A program made the position numbers and the translations under genes. From Bordetella parapertussis (GTDB lineage: Bacteria; Pseudomonadota; Gammaproteobacteria; Burkholderiales; SG8-41), in assembly GCA_945906935.1 (NCBI GenBank), contig CAMDSO010000034.1, forward strand, positions 1-34,520: 34,520 nucleotides of DNA, given 5' to 3'. Below the pieces are notes generated by a model, which did no database searches, was not told the origin of the DNA, and saw nothing but the letters and a program-made list of their open reading frames with translations. How positions within the stretch are numbered: the first letter of the stretch is position 1; each line of letters starts with the position of its first letter. Shown here in pieces: positions 8,907 through 16,333 of the stretch.

Positions 8907-9293
8907 ATGCAAAGAGACTCTGACCGCATTCCACGCAATGTTATGGGCAACCCGTTACGCGCCTGCAGCGAACTACCATTGACTGGCTTTTACCGCGATG
9001 GCTGCTGTAATACCGGTGCGGATGATTTGGGCGCGCATATTGTATGCGCCGAAGTCAGCGCGGAATTCCTTGCCTTCAGCCAATCTCGTGGCAACGATTT
9101 GACAACCCCCCACCCCGCGGCAGGATTTGCGGGCCTGCGGCCTGGTGATCGCTGGTGTCTTTGTGCAGCTCGCTGGGTTGAGGCGATGCAGAGCGGCGTT
9201 GCACCACGAATTTTTCTGGCGGCAACGCACGAAGCCATGCTCGACTATATTTCTCTGGAAGAACTGAACAAATATGCAATGGACCCGCTCTAA
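8907..9293 (+). CDS. DUF2237 family protein
   Basis: This 128-residue soluble protein matches the conserved bacterial DUF2237 family, whose function is not established. I recognise PLTGFYRDGCCNTGADDLG, HIVCAEVSAEFLAFS, RGNDLTTP and GDRWCLCAARW, the conserved Cys- and Trp-containing segments, ending with ATHEAMLDYISLEEL. Several conserved Cys residues (CC, HIVC, CLC) could suggest a metal or redox role, but that is inference. It stands alone on the plus strand, divergent from the efflux operon. No good Shine-Dalgarno sequence precedes the ATG; the next in-frame ATG (VMGNPL) lies 12 codons in. Confidence 0.88.
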   Translation: MQRDSDRIPRNVMGNPLRACSELPLTGFYRDGCCNTGADDLGAHIVCAEVSAEFLAFSQSRGNDLTTPHPAAGFAGLRPGDRWCLCAARWVEAMQSGVAPRIFLAATHEAMLDYISLEELNKYAMDPL

Positions 9294-9391
9294 GCGGATC
9301 ATCGCGAGGTTCAGACGCTTTTAGACGGGCCAGAGCCAACGCTGCAGATCAAACCAGCAAACCCTGGCTCACTCTGCACGCTCTTACCATA

Positions 9392-10153
9392 TTAGTTCAA
9401 GGTCGGACCCAGATTGACTTCCACCACGTCGGGCGACACCTCATCTGCATCCAACACGGCCTCGGACCCCACCTCAGCACCATTCCCAGAATCCAACTCC
9501 AGTTCGGTCCCTGACTCTGACTCTGAATCCATGGTACCCTCCAACAACTCCACCATGCTGCCGTTACCCTCAACGGTAACGTCTTCGCTTACCCCAACTT
9601 CTGCCGCAACCGCTTCAACCAACTGCCCCAGATCGTCCAAGGCGGGCAGTTCACTCAGGGACGTCAGATTCAGGTCATCAAGAAACTGGCGGGTGGTCGC
9701 AAACAATTCAGGGCGCCCAGGCACTTCACGATTACCGACTACATCAATCCAACCACGCGCCTCGAGCGCCTTGATCAGATTGCTGGAAACCGCAACGCCA
9801 CGGATATCCTCGATATCGCCGCGGGTCACCGGCTGTTTATAAGCAACAATCGCCAGCGTTTCCATTACCGCACGAGAATAACGCGGGGATTTCTGCGGAT
9901 TCATGCGGTCGAGAAAGCGCTGATATTCGGGGCGCGTGCGAAACCGCCAGCCGCTCGCCACGTTGACCAATTCGATGCTGCGCCCTTCGCAGCCCTGCGC
10001 CACCTCGGCGATCGCCGACTGCAGAGCCTCCTTATCCAACTCGCCATCGAATAATTTCTGCAGGTCTCCGACCTGCAGTGGCTCGCTGGCGGTCAGCAGC
10101 GCCGCCTCGATAATGTGCTTCACATGCTCAAGATCAAACGACTGTGGGTCCAT
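9392..10153 (-). CDS. scpB: Segregation and condensation protein ScpB (copy 2, scpA-linked)
   Basis: This 253-residue ScpB is the kleisin-binding winged-helix subunit of the SMC-ScpAB complex. Core motifs are [42 protein letters not shown] and GRPELFATTRQFLDDLNL. The C-terminal 75 residues are strongly acidic and Glu/Ser/Gly-rich, unlike the Gln/Thr-rich tail of copy 1. It starts 20 bases inside the end of scpA, the usual scpAB arrangement, so it is the likely partner of that ScpA. Both copies in the window look intact and under constraint, so neither is an obvious pseudogene. Confidence 0.94.
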   Translation of the reverse strand: MDPQSFDLEHVKHIIEAALLTASEPLQVGDLQKLFDGELDKEALQSAIAEVAQGCEGRSIELVNVASGWRFRTRPEYQRFLDRMNPQKSPRYSRAVMETLAIVAYKQPVTRGDIEDIRGVAVSSNLIKALEARGWIDVVGNREVPGRPELFATTRQFLDDLNLTSLSELPALDDLGQLVEAVAAEVGVSEDVTVEGNGSMVELLEGTMDSESESGTELELDSGNGAEVGSEAVLDADEVSPDVVEVNLGPTLN

Positions 10154-10943
10154 GGCTCAGCTTTACATAAATCGGCGCATAGGCGGCCTGCTGCGAAATC
10201 TCAATCATGGATTCGCGCGCAAGCTCCAACACCGCCAGTAGGGTAACAACAAGTTTGGGCACGCCATCTTCCGGCGTGAACAGCTGGGTAAATTCGAGAA
10301 AACTGGTCTCCTGCAGACGCCGCAACACCATAGTCATATGCTCACGCACCGACAACTGGTCGCGCGTCACGCGATGATGCCTATTCACACTGGCGCGCTG
10401 CAGCAACCAAAGCCAGGCCTGGCGCAAATCCTCTGCGCTGACCGTCGGCAGCACCTGCTCCGCCTCCTTGTCGATCCACACCTGGACCAGCATGAAATCG
10501 CGGCCAACCTGCGGCAATTCGTCGATGCGGTGAGCCGCCAGCTTCATTTGTTCATACACGAGCAAACGCCGCACCAGCTCGGCACGCGGATCCGCTTCAT
10601 CAGCCGCCACCGCCGGCGGCCGCGGCAACAACATCCGTGACTTGATCTCAATTAGCACCGCCGCCATCACCAGATATTCAGCCGCCAGCTCCAGACTCTT
10701 GCGGCGCATCACCTCGACATATTCGAGATACTGCGCGGTCAGACGCGCCATCGGAATATCCAGCACATCCAGATTGTGTTTGCGGATCAAATACAAAAGC
10801 AGATCAAGCGGGCCCTCGAAGTTTTCGAGAAAAACCTCCAGCGCATCTGGCGGTATGTAAAGATCCAGCGGCAACTGGTGCACCGGCTCGCCACGGTAGC
10901 GTGCGATCGGCGCAGCAGTGTCTATCGTAGTCGCCTCGGTCAC
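10134..10943 (-). CDS. scpA: Segregation and condensation protein ScpA (kleisin)
   Basis: ScpA is the kleisin that closes the SMC ring in bacterial condensin. The protein is about 269 residues and has the N-terminal kleisin motif FLENFEGPLDLLLYLIRKHNLDV (residues about 37-59 in part), the LAAEYLVMAAVLIEIKSRMLLP helix and a C-terminal winged helix (FLEFTQLFTPEDGVPKLVVTLLAVLEL). I take the GTG at 10943, which has a GGGG motif 8 bases upstream, rather than the TTG at 10949 that sits almost on it. It overlaps scpB copy 2 by 20 bases and follows trpS, as in many proteobacterial genomes. Confidence 0.94.
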   Translation of the reverse strand: MTEATTIDTAAPIARYRGEPVHQLPLDLYIPPDALEVFLENFEGPLDLLLYLIRKHNLDVLDIPMARLTAQYLEYVEVMRRKSLELAAEYLVMAAVLIEIKSRMLLPRPPAVAADEADPRAELVRRLLVYEQMKLAAHRIDELPQVGRDFMLVQVWIDKEAEQVLPTVSAEDLRQAWLWLLQRASVNRHHRVTRDQLSVREHMTMVLRRLQETSFLEFTQLFTPEDGVPKLVVTLLAVLELARESMIEISQQAAYAPIYVKLSHGPTVV

Positions 10944-11082
10944 TCGCAAATCCCCGCACTCAGGTTGGTCGGTGGCGAAGCCAGCCGCGCTTGCGGGCTG
11001 GAATACAGTTCAAATTCGGTCAGTTTCTGCATGGCGCATTTTAACGTGAATTGAAATCCAAACCTACGGCCACCGGTCGCCC

Positions 11083-12285
11083 TTAGGTATAACGCAGCCC
11101 CATCACTTCGCGCACGTCGCGCATGGTGTCCTCGGCGAGCTTCTGCGCTTTTTCGCAACCATCGGCGACGATGCTGCGCACCAGCGTCGGGTCATCCGCA
11201 TAGCGTTGTGCACGCTCGCGCATCGGCTTGAGTTCCGCCAGTACCGACTCAATGATCGGTTGCTTGCATTCGAGACAGCCAATACCCGCGCTACGGCAGC
11301 CCTGCTGCACCCATTCGCGCTTCATCTCGTCGGAATAGACACAATGCAATTGCCAGACTGGACATTTGCCCGGATCGCCCGGATCGGTGCGCTTGACCCG
11401 CGCCGGATCGGTCGGCATCGTGCGGATCTTGCGGGTCACACTGTCGTCGTCTTCCCGCAGGCTGACGGTATTGTTATAGGACTTCGACATCTTATGCCCG
11501 TCGAGTCCGGGCATTTTCGAGGCCTCGGTGAGCAAAGCCTGCGGCTCGACCAATATGACCTTGCCGCCCCCCTCGATATAGCCAAACAATCTTTCGCGAT
11601 CGCCCAGCGCCATATTCTGCGCGCTCTCAAGGAGCGCGCGCGCCGCCTCGAGCGCCTCGGCGTCTCCGCGCTCAAGATATTTGGTGCGCAAATCTCGATA
11701 CAGGCGCGCCCGCTTGGATCCCAGCTTCTTGATCGCGGCCTCGGCCTTTTCCTCAAAGCCAGCCTCGCGACCGTAGACATGATTGAAGCGCCGCGCAATC
11801 TCGCGGGTAAATTCAATATGCGGCACCTGATCCTCGCCCACCGGCACCCGGTTGGCGCGGTAAATCAGGATATCTGCGCTCTGCAGCAATGGATAACCGA
11901 GAAAACCGTAGGTCGACAAATCCTTGTCGGTCAGCTTCTCCTGTTGATCCTTGTAGGTCGGCACCCGCTCCAGCCAGCCGAGCGGCGTGATCATCGACAG
12001 CAGCAGATGCAACTCTGCATGCTGCGGCACTTTCGACTGAATAAACAGCGTCGCCTGCGAGGGCTCAACGCCGGCGGCCAGCCAGTCAATTACCATGTCC
12101 CAGGTGTGTTGCTCGATTTGCGCAGGGCTATCGTAATGGGTGGTCAGCGCGTGCCAGTCGGCGACAAAAAAGAAACACTCATGCTCGTGCTGCAAGCGCA
12201 TCCAGTTTTTGAGCACACCGTGGTAGTGACCAAGGTGCAGCGCTCCGGTCGGACGCATGCCTGACAAAACGCGATCGATAAACAT
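11083..12285 (-). CDS. trpS: Tryptophanyl-tRNA synthetase
   Basis: TrpRS is a class I synthetase that charges tRNA-Trp. The 400-residue protein has the HIGH-type signature (HLGH, residues 17-20) in the first Rossmann segment and the KMSKS loop (GHKMSKSYNN) at about two thirds of its length. It is longer than the roughly 330-residue E. coli enzyme. The extra part includes a Cys-containing segment (CPVWQLH, then GCRSAGIGCLECKQP) seen in the longer beta- and gammaproteobacterial form. An AGGAA motif lies about 9 bases before the ATG. It sits between the M50 protease and scpA. Confidence 0.95.
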   Translation of the reverse strand: MFIDRVLSGMRPTGALHLGHYHGVLKNWMRLQHEHECFFFVADWHALTTHYDSPAQIEQHTWDMVIDWLAAGVEPSQATLFIQSKVPQHAELHLLLSMITPLGWLERVPTYKDQQEKLTDKDLSTYGFLGYPLLQSADILIYRANRVPVGEDQVPHIEFTREIARRFNHVYGREAGFEEKAEAAIKKLGSKRARLYRDLRTKYLERGDAEALEAARALLESAQNMALGDRERLFGYIEGGGKVILVEPQALLTEASKMPGLDGHKMSKSYNNTVSLREDDDSVTRKIRTMPTDPARVKRTDPGDPGKCPVWQLHCVYSDEMKREWVQQGCRSAGIGCLECKQPIIESVLAELKPMRERAQRYADDPTLVRSIVADGCEKAQKLAEDTMRDVREVMGLRYT

Positions 12286-12341
12286 AATAAGATTTCCTGA
12301 AAATCAGATAATGGCAACGTGCGCTCTACACGGCCTGAACA

Positions 12342-13007
12342 TTACATAAAGCTGCCCGCAGGCAAACCACAAAAAACGGCCACCACATAAACAGTGGCCG
12401 AAATCAGCGGTGCCAAAATCCTGCCAAGTATGCCCGTAAACAACAGGGCGAGCAAAATGAAGAAACCGTAACGTTCAATGGCGGCGAACTTGAAGGCCAG
12501 GGGCCGCGGCAGCAGACTGACCATGATGCGTCCGCCGTCGAGCGGCGGCAGCGGAAACAGGTTCAGTGCAAAAAATATGACATTGACAAAGATACCGGCT
12601 TCACCGACCGCGGTCAGCCAGCCCTGCGCAGCATTGTCATCAGACAGGCCAAGCGTAATTCTCAGCAAAAATCCCCAAGCCAGCGCCATCAAAAAATTAC
12701 TAAAGGGACCGGCTGCCGCCACCCACAACATATCGCGTTTCGGGTTGCGCAGATTGCCGAAGTTCACCGGAACCGGTTTGGCCCAACCGAACATGAACGG
12801 CGTCAAGACCAGAGTCAGCAACGGAATGATGATGGTTCCGAGCGGGTCGATATGTCGCAGCGGATTCAGGCTAACGCGGCCCGCCGCATACGCCGTCATG
12901 TCGCCAAAATAACGGGCGGCAAAGGCGTGCGCAGCCTCATGCAGCGTAATGGCGAACAACACCGGCAATGCAAAGACGGCGACTTTCTGAATGATACTAA
13001 GCTCCAA
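12342..13007 (-). CDS. Site-2-protease-like membrane metalloprotease (M50)
   Basis: This 221-residue integral-membrane zinc protease has the HEAAH motif at residues 23-27 and the second metal-ligand motif LPPLDGGRIM in a later helix, the two M50 signatures. About five hydrophobic segments are visible and there is no PDZ domain, so it is the short form rather than RseP. The substrate is unknown. The start is a TTG at 13005-13007: a GGGAG ribosome-binding site lies 6 bases upstream (13014-13018), and no later Met precedes the HEXXH helix. It overlaps the end of the upstream YciO gene by 11 bases. Confidence 0.92.
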   Translation of the reverse strand: MELSIIQKVAVFALPVLFAITLHEAAHAFAARYFGDMTAYAAGRVSLNPLRHIDPLGTIIIPLLTLVLTPFMFGWAKPVPVNFGNLRNPKRDMLWVAAAGPFSNFLMALAWGFLLRITLGLSDDNAAQGWLTAVGEAGIFVNVIFFALNLFPLPPLDGGRIMVSLLPRPLAFKFAAIERYGFFILLALLFTGILGRILAPLISATVYVVAVFCGLPAGSFM

Positions 13008-13632
13008 CTGTCACTCCCAACAGTTCGGGTCGGCCCACACCCTCTCGGGTAATCACCGGCACCGACCCCGTCATGTCCACCACGGTGCTGGGGATCAGGC
13101 CGCAAGGTCCGGCATCGATGACCAGATCCACGGCATGTTCGAGTCGTGCGCGCATTTCATCCGTGTCGTTCAGAGGATCCTCCTCGCCAGGCAAAATCAA
13201 AGACGAACTCAACATGGGTTCACCGAGCTCCTCCAGCAGCGCCTGCGCCAAAGTATTCCCCGGCAAACGGATGCCGATCGTCTTGCGCTTTTCATGCAAC
13301 AGGCGGCGCGGTACCTCGCGGGTCGCCGGCAGGATAAAAGCGAAACCACCGACTGCTCCAGCGCGCAGCAGCCTGAACTGCCAATCGTCAATACGGGCAT
13401 ACACGGCCGCCTCACGCACATCGCGGCACATCAGCGCAAAGTGATGCCGCGCGTCAATATCGCGGATGCTACGTATCCGCTCCATGGCGGTCTTGTCGCC
13501 GATTTGACAGCCCAGTGCGTAACAGGAGTCCGTCGGGTAGGCGATGACGCCACCGTCGCGCAAAATCTGCACTGCCTGGCGCACCAGCCGCGGCTGCGGA
13601 TCATCCGGATGCATTTCGAAATACTGTGCCAT
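12997..13632 (-). CDS. yciO: Sua5/YciO/YrdC family protein (threonylcarbamoyl-AMP synthase-like)
   Basis: This 211-residue YrdC-fold protein has the N-terminal GGVIAYPTDSCYALGC motif (about residues 27-42), FILPATREVPRRLL, the KTIGIRLP segment and SSLILPG. Family members make threonylcarbamoyl-AMP for the t6A modification of tRNA. YciO proteins are a divergent branch whose in vivo contribution is weaker or disputed. The linkage to a PHP phosphatase, and more loosely to rluB, matches the yciO context. It could be annotated as a generic L-threonylcarbamoyladenylate synthase; a second true tsaC elsewhere would be expected. Confidence 0.88.
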   Translation of the reverse strand: MAQYFEMHPDDPQPRLVRQAVQILRDGGVIAYPTDSCYALGCQIGDKTAMERIRSIRDIDARHHFALMCRDVREAAVYARIDDWQFRLLRAGAVGGFAFILPATREVPRRLLHEKRKTIGIRLPGNTLAQALLEELGEPMLSSSLILPGEEDPLNDTDEMRARLEHAVDLVIDAGPCGLIPSTVVDMTGSVPVITREGVGRPELLGVTVGA

Positions 13633-13650
13633 GGCTTGCCTGTTACAACG

Positions 13651-14487
13651 TCAGTCAAGGCCAAGCCGCTGCCACACCGGCTCGCAGGAGGCTGGCAAAG
13701 GCGGCAAGCCGCCGAGGTCACGGCTCTCAAGCGGCGAATGAAAATCCGAGCCGCATGAAGCCGCCAGACCGAACTCGTTGGCGTAACGGGCGAACATTGC
13801 ATACTGCCCCGACTGCTGACTGCCCGCGACGACCTCAATCGCCGCTCCGCCGGCGTCACCGAATTCCGACAACAGCATGCGCAACTGTGGCCGCTCCAAC
13901 CGATAACGCACCGGATGCGCAATCACCGCCACCCCGCCACTCACGTTGATCCACGACACGGCGTCACGCAGGCCAGCCCACTCCTGATCGACATTGCAGG
14001 GCCGCCCCTCACCCAGCCAATGACGAAAGGCATCCTTGACGTTTTTGACCTTACCCGTGTCACACAGATAACGTGCGAAATGCGTGCGGCTGATCATGCG
14101 GGGATTCCCAGCAAGCGCTGCGGCCCCCTCAAAGGTGCCGTGTATTCCCAGCCCGTCAAACGCCGCCGCCATGCGTTTTGCCCTATCGATACGACCGGAA
14201 CGCGTCGCTGCGAGTCCGTTTTGCAAAACAGGATGATCAGGGTCTATCCCCAAACCGACGATGTGGATGGTTTGCGCCTGCCAGGTCACGGATATTTCAA
14301 CGCCGTTGATAAACCGTATGCCGTGTTCGCGGGCAGCGAGCGCAGCCTCCGCCAGCCCTGCAGTATCGTCATGATCGGTTAACGCCAGCGTGCCGACACC
14401 TCGGCGCGCAGCACGCGCGACCAGTGCGGCCGGCGAAACCGTGCCGTCAGACACCGTCGAGTGGCAATGAAAATCAGGATTGATCAA
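13651..14487 (-). CDS. rnm: PHP-domain 3',5'-nucleoside bisphosphate phosphatase / 5'-3' exoribonuclease AM (YciV type)
   Basis: This is a metal-dependent PHP hydrolase. Characterised YciV/Rnm proteins remove nucleotides from 5' ends of short RNAs and hydrolyse 3',5'-bisphosphate nucleotides. The 278 residues hold the metal ligands in order: H7 and H9 (FHCHSTVSDG), D14, the LTDHDD motif (D38, H39), E64 (NGVEIS), H75, IAHPVRY and GSDFHSP near the C-terminus. The start is a TTG at 14487 without a clear ribosome-binding site; the first catalytic His pair lies only 7 codons in, so no later start is possible. It heads the minus-strand block running to scpB copy 2. Confidence 0.9.
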   Translation of the reverse strand: MINPDFHCHSTVSDGTVSPAALVARAARRGVGTLALTDHDDTAGLAEAALAAREHGIRFINGVEISVTWQAQTIHIVGLGIDPDHPVLQNGLAATRSGRIDRAKRMAAAFDGLGIHGTFEGAAALAGNPRMISRTHFARYLCDTGKVKNVKDAFRHWLGEGRPCNVDQEWAGLRDAVSWINVSGGVAVIAHPVRYRLERPQLRMLLSEFGDAGGAAIEVVAGSQQSGQYAMFARYANEFGLAASCGSDFHSPLESRDLGGLPPLPASCEPVWQRLGLD

Positions 14488-14693
14488 TGAAAACTGCCGA
14501 CGCTTGCAGGCGTTGCTGCCGCGACAAGGCTTTGTTGGAGAAGATAAATTCTAACAGAATGCCCTGCCACCGGTAAGCTCGACTCGGACCCCTACCATCT
14601 TCAGCCGAGGCGTTTGCGCACACAGGACCGATCACAAGCGCACCGCACCGCCATCGAGTCGAAGCACAAAACCACATTGCAGCCCCTCTTCCT

Positions 14694-14699
14694 TATAAT
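14694..14699 (+). promoter_or_regulatory. Consensus -10 element upstream of the duplicated membrane protein
   Basis: TATAAT lies 45 bases before the TTG start of the next gene. No strong -35 is present at 17 bases (ACCACA, 3 of 6); TTGCAG occurs but is too close at 11 bases. The promoter may therefore be weak or need an activator. Confidence 0.4.
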
Positions 14700-14744
14700 C
14701 TGAATAGTATGGGTTGGTATAGCACCACACGAGGAGCAATCCAT

Positions 14745-15311
14745 TTGAATCAAAATCAGGCGATTGCGCTGGCATTTGCGGCAGGCAATTTGTTATTGCT
14801 ACTACTGTTTCCACCCTTCGACATTTACACCATTGCGGGTAGCAAGATTCCCGTCTTCAGCGGCTTCGAATTTTATCTGCAACAGACAGAAAAGATGGTC
14901 GTCAATTTCAGCCTGCTCTATCTCGAAATCATGGTGGTTTTGATTAACACCTGCATCGGCTTGCTGTTGCTGCGCGACAAAACGTCCGCAGCAGGCAAGC
15001 GTCCCGGACGTCTGCAAAACTCAACGTTGATTTTTGTCGCTGCGAATCTAACGGTGATTGTGCTGTTTCCGCCGTTTGAATCGGTATTCGCAATCACCAA
15101 CGCGACTTTGCCGACATTCGAAGGGTTTTATTTTGTCTTCTCACACCGCGCCAATCACGTCATTGTGACCACCGTCCTCTACTTCGAGGTTATTCTTGTC
15201 CTGATCAACGGTGCGCTGTTCTGGCTGCTCTTTGCCGAGAAACGCCCTGAGGTGACGCCAACACCGGCCGCCATACTGGCGCTACACGCCCAAGAAGCGC
15301 CGAAAAAATAA
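14745..15311 (+). CDS. Unrecognised four-helix membrane protein with two homologous halves
   Basis: I do not recognise this family by name. From the TTG at 14745 (GAGGAG ribosome-binding site at 14731-14736, 8 bases upstream) it is 188 residues with four hydrophobic segments. Residues about 3-80 and 91-167 are clearly repeats of one another: FPPF at 22-25 and 108-111, P-x-F-x-GF-x-F near 36-43 and 123-130, LY-x-E at 58-61 and 145-148, and VLIN at 65-68 and 152-155. Each half is helix, extramembrane loop with conserved aromatics, helix. The last 20 residues are Ala/Pro-rich and polar. It ends one base before the stop of the convergent HNH gene. The longer frame from 14709 is unlikely because it starts upstream of the ribosome-binding site. 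Confidence 0.82.
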   Translation: MNQNQAIALAFAAGNLLLLLLFPPFDIYTIAGSKIPVFSGFEFYLQQTEKMVVNFSLLYLEIMVVLINTCIGLLLLRDKTSAAGKRPGRLQNSTLIFVAANLTVIVLFPPFESVFAITNATLPTFEGFYFVFSHRANHVIVTTVLYFEVILVLINGALFWLLFAEKRPEVTPTPAAILALHAQEAPKK

Positions 15312-15312
15312 A

Positions 15313-15942
15313 TTAACGCAACCCCCGCGCATGCAGGCGGCTTTGCACAGAAACATGCTGTTCGAGAAACTCCATCTGATCGGCCAGGATCCGCCGGTTG
15401 GTGAGAATCAGGTATTCAGCGCGATTGGGCACATAGGGCAGGTAGCGCAACTCCATGTGGGCCTGGTCCGGCGTGCGGTCGCTTTTTCTTTCATTGCATG
15501 GCCGGCAGGCGGTGACAACGTTCATCCAGACATCACGACCGCCGCGTGAAAACGGCACCACGTGATCGCGCGTCAACTTTGCGCCGTGCACAAGAGTGCC
15601 GCAATAAGCACACAGGAAACGGTCACGCTGGAACAACTCGCGGTTGCTGAGTGGCGGTATCTGACCAAAGCCCCGCGCCGCCAGAGGCCTGCCCTTGATC
15701 GCAATAATGCTGTTGGAGACGATCCGCGAACGCTCACCGGAAATACGGTTATAGCCACCCAGTACCGAAAAAGCCTCGGCACCGGCGGTCCATGCAATCT
15801 GGTCTTTGGTGTAGTAGAAACAGGCGTGTTGCCAGGTAATCCAGCGGTGCGGTGTGCCATTGGCGTCAAGCGTCAGAATCAGGGGGAAGCGGACGTTTAC
15901 CCCGGCAGGCGGACTTTCGTTGGAACGACGCATGATCGACAC
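15313..15942 (-). CDS. HNH endonuclease family protein
   Basis: This 209-residue protein carries a complete HNH motif in its C-terminal half: a zinc-binding CAYC (C111, C114), the catalytic LTRDHVVPFSRGG segment (D126, H127), WMNVVTACRPCN with N141, and the second Cys pair C146/C149. This is the HNH_5/McrA-like arrangement of a metal-dependent nuclease. Residues 1-100 form a separate region rich in aromatics (HRWITWQHACFYYTKDQIAW) of unknown role. The start is GTG at 15942, with GAGGGG 8 bases upstream; an ATG lies 9 bases further in. No methylase or phage genes are nearby, so a restriction or homing role is not supported. Chromosomal HNH genes of this type are common in betaproteobacteria. 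Confidence 0.88.
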   Translation of the reverse strand: MSIMRRSNESPPAGVNVRFPLILTLDANGTPHRWITWQHACFYYTKDQIAWTAGAEAFSVLGGYNRISGERSRIVSNSIIAIKGRPLAARGFGQIPPLSNRELFQRDRFLCAYCGTLVHGAKLTRDHVVPFSRGGRDVWMNVVTACRPCNERKSDRTPDQAHMELRYLPYVPNRAEYLILTNRRILADQMEFLEQHVSVQSRLHARGLR

Positions 15943-16333
15943 TGGTTTGCCCCTCGGTAAAACATCTAATCACAGATACTGCCACCACCACCGATTATGT
16001 GGAAAAAACGTCCGCTGATCAATGCAACCAAGGGGATTACCTGCCACGGGAGGCCGCCACAAACCGGCGTAGTCCTCTGTGCACTGAGCGGCACTCAGCG
16101 GCACAGCGCGTAGCAACGCATGGCCCGCAGACCGCTTGCCCAAGAGAACTTGTCTGGCGGAGCAGGTGCAGACCGGATATAATTGTGAAACAAATGCTAG
16201 CAGCGCCATAAGATGTTGTTGATCGCGGCTCACGGCGCACAGCTGTTACCGCCGCACAGTGACCGTCCGTATCCCCCAGCGAACGCCGCACCGAAACTCG
16301 CGCGCGTACGCCGAAACCCAGGAGTTTTTCTCA
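15943..16333. other. Intergenic region upstream of rhlE and the HNH gene
   Basis: This is 391 bases without a supportable gene. A TATAAT at 16178-16183 (plus) lacks a recognisable -35 at 17 bases; if used, it would give rhlE a leader of about 145 nt. A short direct repeat (AGCGGCAC, twice in 18 bases) lies near 16086-16103. Open frames here have no ribosome-binding site and no family resemblance. Long leaders are known for cold-inducible helicase genes in other bacteria, but nothing here proves that. Confidence 0.35.

Noticed and set aside
10940-11032. 30-codon frame (MQKLTEFELY...) between trpS and scpA
   Set aside because: Too short, no ribosome-binding site of note, no similarity that I recognise. 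It overlaps the scpA start and could be spacer.
11206-12264. 352-codon open frame opposite trpS
   Set aside because: Antisense shadow of a complete, motif-bearing trpS; composition is that of a shadow frame.
15313-15942. HNH gene as part of a restriction or anti-phage system
   Set aside because: No methylase, helicase partner, specificity subunit or other defence gene is adjacent. The neighbouring helicase is a plain RhlE RNA helicase.
15970-16233. 87-codon frame in the rhlE upstream region, minus strand
   Set aside because: Cys/Arg-rich composition without a ribosome-binding site; it looks like chance in a GC-rich gap.
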